A DNA stretch of 7,269 bases, taken from an uncultured Clostridia bacterium. Lineage in GTDB: Bacteria; Bacillota; Clostridia; TANB77; CAG-508. Shown here in pieces: positions 6,236 through 7,269 of this stretch. The translations under genes and the position numbers were made by a program. Every line of letters begins with the position of its first letter. Within the stretch, counting starts at the first letter, position 1. Where the stretch lies: contig CAKPLV010000042.1 of NCBI GenBank assembly GCA_934167735.1, forward strand, positions 1-7,269, given 5' to 3'. Below the pieces are notes generated by a model, which was not told the DNA's origin, searched no databases, and saw only the letters and a list, made by a program, of their open reading frames with translations.

Positions 6236-6736
6236 CTATTGTTGTACTGGTACTGCTGTTAATGTAACTGTTACATCAGTTGATTGATTTTCAACTGGAG
6301 TTTTTATTAATTCTACTGTTATTGTTATTGTTGTAGTATTTCCAGATACAATTTTAGTTGCTGTATCTGTTATTCCTGTTGTTGTAACTCTAAAGAAATC
6401 TGAGTTTGTAACTGTTGTTGCTGCTGTAACATTTGCATCTATATCATTACTGTCATTTTTTACTGTATATGTAGCTGTAGCTGTATCACCTTTTTTAGTT
6501 AATCCAGTTACTGTTATTGTTGCATTTGTATCATCTGTATATGTAGCTGTAGCATTTACTAAATTTGACACTTCTGTATCTTTATCAAATATTACTTTGA
6601 AATTATTATCATCAGCAGTTGCTGCAGCTGTACCTGTTATATTTAATGTCTTGTTATTCATGGCATATCCTATTCCTAATGCTAACACTAATACAAGTAA
6701 AAGCAATAATAATAATACTTTTTTGTTTTTCATCAT
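6236..6736 (-). CDS. Small secreted Thr-rich TasA/camelysin-like protein, putative major fibre subunit
   Basis: Protein of 166 residues with a short Lys-rich start, a Leu/Val hydrophobic segment (7-25), IGYA (22-25), the TLNI-x-GTA-x-AT signature (30-40) and then an all-beta, Thr-rich domain. There are 37 Thr, one Arg, and no Cys or Trp. The overall pattern is that of SipW-dependent exported proteins related to TasA and camelysin. The next gene encodes a SipW-type signal peptidase, which supports this. TasA forms extracellular biofilm fibres in Bacillus; a structural role here is inferred from that family. Residues 62-67 and 86-91 repeat the ATATYT motif, encoded by an 18-bp DNA repeat. Two ATG codons stand in tandem. 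AGGAGG is 5 nt from the first and 8 nt from the second, so the start may be at 6733. It is the first gene after the promoter, with the strongest signals in the window, consistent with an abundant product. Confidence 0.85.
   Translation of the reverse strand: MMKNKKVLLLLLLLVLVLALGIGYAMNNKTLNITGTAAATADDNNFKVIFDKDTEVSNLVNATATYTDDTNATITVTGLTKKGDTATATYTVKNDSNDIDANVTAATTVTNSDFFRVTTTGITDTATKIVSGNTTTITITVELIKTPVENQSTDVTVTLTAVPVQQ
6463..6552 (-). repeat. Short 18-bp direct repeat inside the TasA-like gene
   Basis: An identical 18-bp word occurs at 6463-6480 and 6535-6552, 72 bp (24 codons) apart, encoding ATATYT twice. It may mark a small internal duplication of beta-strand sequence or just reflect low-complexity Ala/Thr coding. 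Confidence 0.6.
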
Positions 6737-6741
6737 TTGTT

Positions 6742-6747
6742 CCTCCT
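6742..6747 (-). promoter_or_regulatory. Strong ribosome binding site of the TasA-like gene
   Basis: A full-consensus AGGAGG lies 5 nt before the first ATG (6736) and 8 nt before the second (6733). It contrasts with the weak site in front of the signal peptidase gene and points to high translation of the first gene. Confidence 0.85.
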
Positions 6748-6767
6748 ATTCTTATTACATTAATTTT

Positions 6768-6796
6768 ATGATACAATAATTCGACATTTTTTTCAA
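6768..6796 (-). promoter_or_regulatory. Sigma-A-type promoter of the TasA-like / signal peptidase / DUF5305 / BspA unit
   Basis: On the minus strand a -35 TTGAAA (6796-6791) and a -10 TATCAT (6773-6768) are separated by exactly 17 nt; each matches the consensus at five of six bases. Transcription would start roughly 25 bases before the ribosome binding site. No other promoter of this quality was seen inside the four-gene unit, so it probably drives all four genes. Four 11-bp boxes end 7 nt upstream of the -35. Confidence 0.75.
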
Positions 6797-6803
6797 TATT
6801 TAT

Positions 6804-6847
6804 TACAGAAGTAATACATTCGTAATATTATTGTAATATCTTTGTAA
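6804..6847 (-). promoter_or_regulatory. Four tandem 11-bp TTAC-N5-TA boxes, putative response-regulator operator
   Basis: On the minus strand four consecutive 11-bp units start at 6847, 6836, 6825 and 6814. Each reads TTAC, five variable bases, then TA. The period is exact, about one helical turn, which puts all boxes on one face of the DNA. Tandem half-sites with 11-bp spacing just upstream of a promoter are the hallmark of PhoB/PhoP/OmpR-type winged-helix regulators. The regulator itself is not in the window. The boxes are squeezed between the upstream gene's terminator and the -35. Confidence 0.65.
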
Positions 6848-6850
6848 CCA

Positions 6851-6883
6851 AAAAAGAAGTTATTTTTAGTTTAACTTCTTTTT
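6851..6883 (-). terminator. Terminator after the family 2 glycosyltransferase gene
   Basis: A perfect 12-bp inverted repeat (6851-6862 with 6872-6883) encloses a 9-nt loop. In the minus-strand transcript the 3' arm ends in a U-run reaching 6850, giving six U. It starts 7 bases after the TAA stop of the glycosyltransferase, separating that gene from the next unit. The stem base is all A-U, so it may leak. Confidence 0.8.
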
Positions 6884-6889
6884 CCTATT

Positions 6890-7269
6890 TTATTCTCCTA
6901 CTGTTACATTTCCATTATTTGACTTTTTAGCTCTTAAAAATTTCAAATATAAAATTTTTCTTATTTTCCAAGGCATTATGGCAACAAGACTTCTAATTAA
7001 AATATTTTTAAATTTTTCATTTTTGGTTATAAGTCCATTTGTCAATAATTCACTTTGAATATATATAATTGTTTTTATATATTCAATTCCACCTCGTTTT
7101 TTATATGTATCATTCCCTATTCTTGCTTTTACAAGTACTTGAGGAATATTATATAAATTCAAATTATTTTTTACTGCTTTTATCCATAAATCATAATCTT
7201 CCATTTTTCTTAAATCACTATAGTTTCCTATTTTCAAAATAACATCTTTTTTATACATTACTGCTGAAT
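6890..7269 (-). CDS. Family 2 glycosyltransferase, C-terminal end (5' part outside window)
   Basis: Open from the window edge through 126 codons to a TAA stop; the N-terminal GT-A nucleotide-binding half is missing. The visible part begins S-A-V-MYKKDVILKIGNY, followed by MEDYDLWIKAVKN. The EDYDLW box is the typical acceptor-side motif of GT2 enzymes (the Asp of ED acts as catalytic base), and the sequence before it matches the usual HxSVMFRK-type lead-in. The tail, with R-S-L-VAIMPWKIRK and a run of basic residues, is common in GT2 enzymes of capsule, teichoic acid or O-antigen-like clusters. An ATG at 7258 is internal to the motif and not the real start. Donor and acceptor cannot be told from this fragment. 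It is the last gene of its own unit, closed by the hairpin at 6851-6883. Confidence 0.9.
   Translation of the reverse strand, partial: SAVMYKKDVILKIGNYSDLRKMEDYDLWIKAVKNNLNLYNIPQVLVKARIGNDTYKKRGGIEYIKTIIYIQSELLTNGLITKNEKFKNILIRSLVAIMPWKIRKILYLKFLRAKKSNNGNVTVGE

Noticed and set aside
1839..6779. Plus-strand open frames at 1839-2114, 2568-2897, 3174-3455, 5495-5773 and 6597-6779
   Set aside because: All lie opposite longer minus-strand genes with clear family motifs, lack good ribosome binding sites, and read as low-complexity complements of coding sequence.
6804..6847. 11-bp tandem boxes as a CRISPR array or simple satellite
   Set aside because: Units are far too short for CRISPR, and the five variable bases differ in every unit while TTAC and TA are kept, which fits protein-binding sites.
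1..7269. Alternative genetic code (TGA as Trp), suggested by stops being only TAA and TAG
   Set aside because: Trp is encoded by TGG at the conserved sites checked (EDYDLW, TDMSWM, WTSSD), and none of the genes needs a TGA read-through; five stops are too few to infer recoding.

Overview
The window is very AT-rich, and every gene I can support lies on the minus strand, so the operon reads from high to low coordinates. AGGAGG-type ribosome binding sites, a sigma-A-like promoter, a near-absence of GC-rich codons, TGG for Trp with TAA/TAG stops, and the protein families present (SipW-type signal peptidase, TasA/camelysin-like protein, BspA-type repeats, InlB-type repeat) suggest a Gram-positive, low-GC Bacillota, probably an anaerobic gut Clostridia. 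I cannot name the species from the sequence.

Layout in transcription order. (1) 7269-6890: the C-terminal end of a family 2 glycosyltransferase, cut by the window edge and followed by a hairpin terminator (6851-6883). (2) 6850-6737: a compact regulatory region with four tandem 11-bp boxes (TTAC-N5-TA), a good -35/-10 pair and a strong ribosome binding site. (3) 6736-1448: a four-gene unit. It encodes a small Thr-rich secreted TasA/camelysin-like protein, a polytopic Ser-His (SipW/ER-type) signal peptidase, a DUF5305-like membrane protein, and a large BspA-like surface protein. A U-tract terminator (1409-1443) closes it. (4) 1320-1: a separately promoted GT-C membrane glycosyltransferase of the MptA/MptB type, cut by the other window edge.

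My reading of the central unit is a self-contained surface-fibre or adhesin export module. The small protein and the large BspA-like protein share an unusual N-terminal signature (IGY, then TLNI-x-GTA-x-AT). After it, they appear to share the same beta-sandwich domain. The enzyme encoded between them is the type of signal peptidase known to process TasA-class proteins. The simplest model is that the small protein is a major subunit and the large protein is a minor, ligand-binding subunit carrying two leucine-rich-repeat modules. The signal peptidase would mature both, and the DUF5305-like protein would assist at the membrane. An intergenic hairpin after the first gene and the weak ribosome binding site of the signal peptidase fit high subunit and low enzyme output. 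The flanking glycosyltransferases suggest that the module sits within a cell-surface polysaccharide region. The family assignments come from motifs read by eye; the shared assembly is inference.
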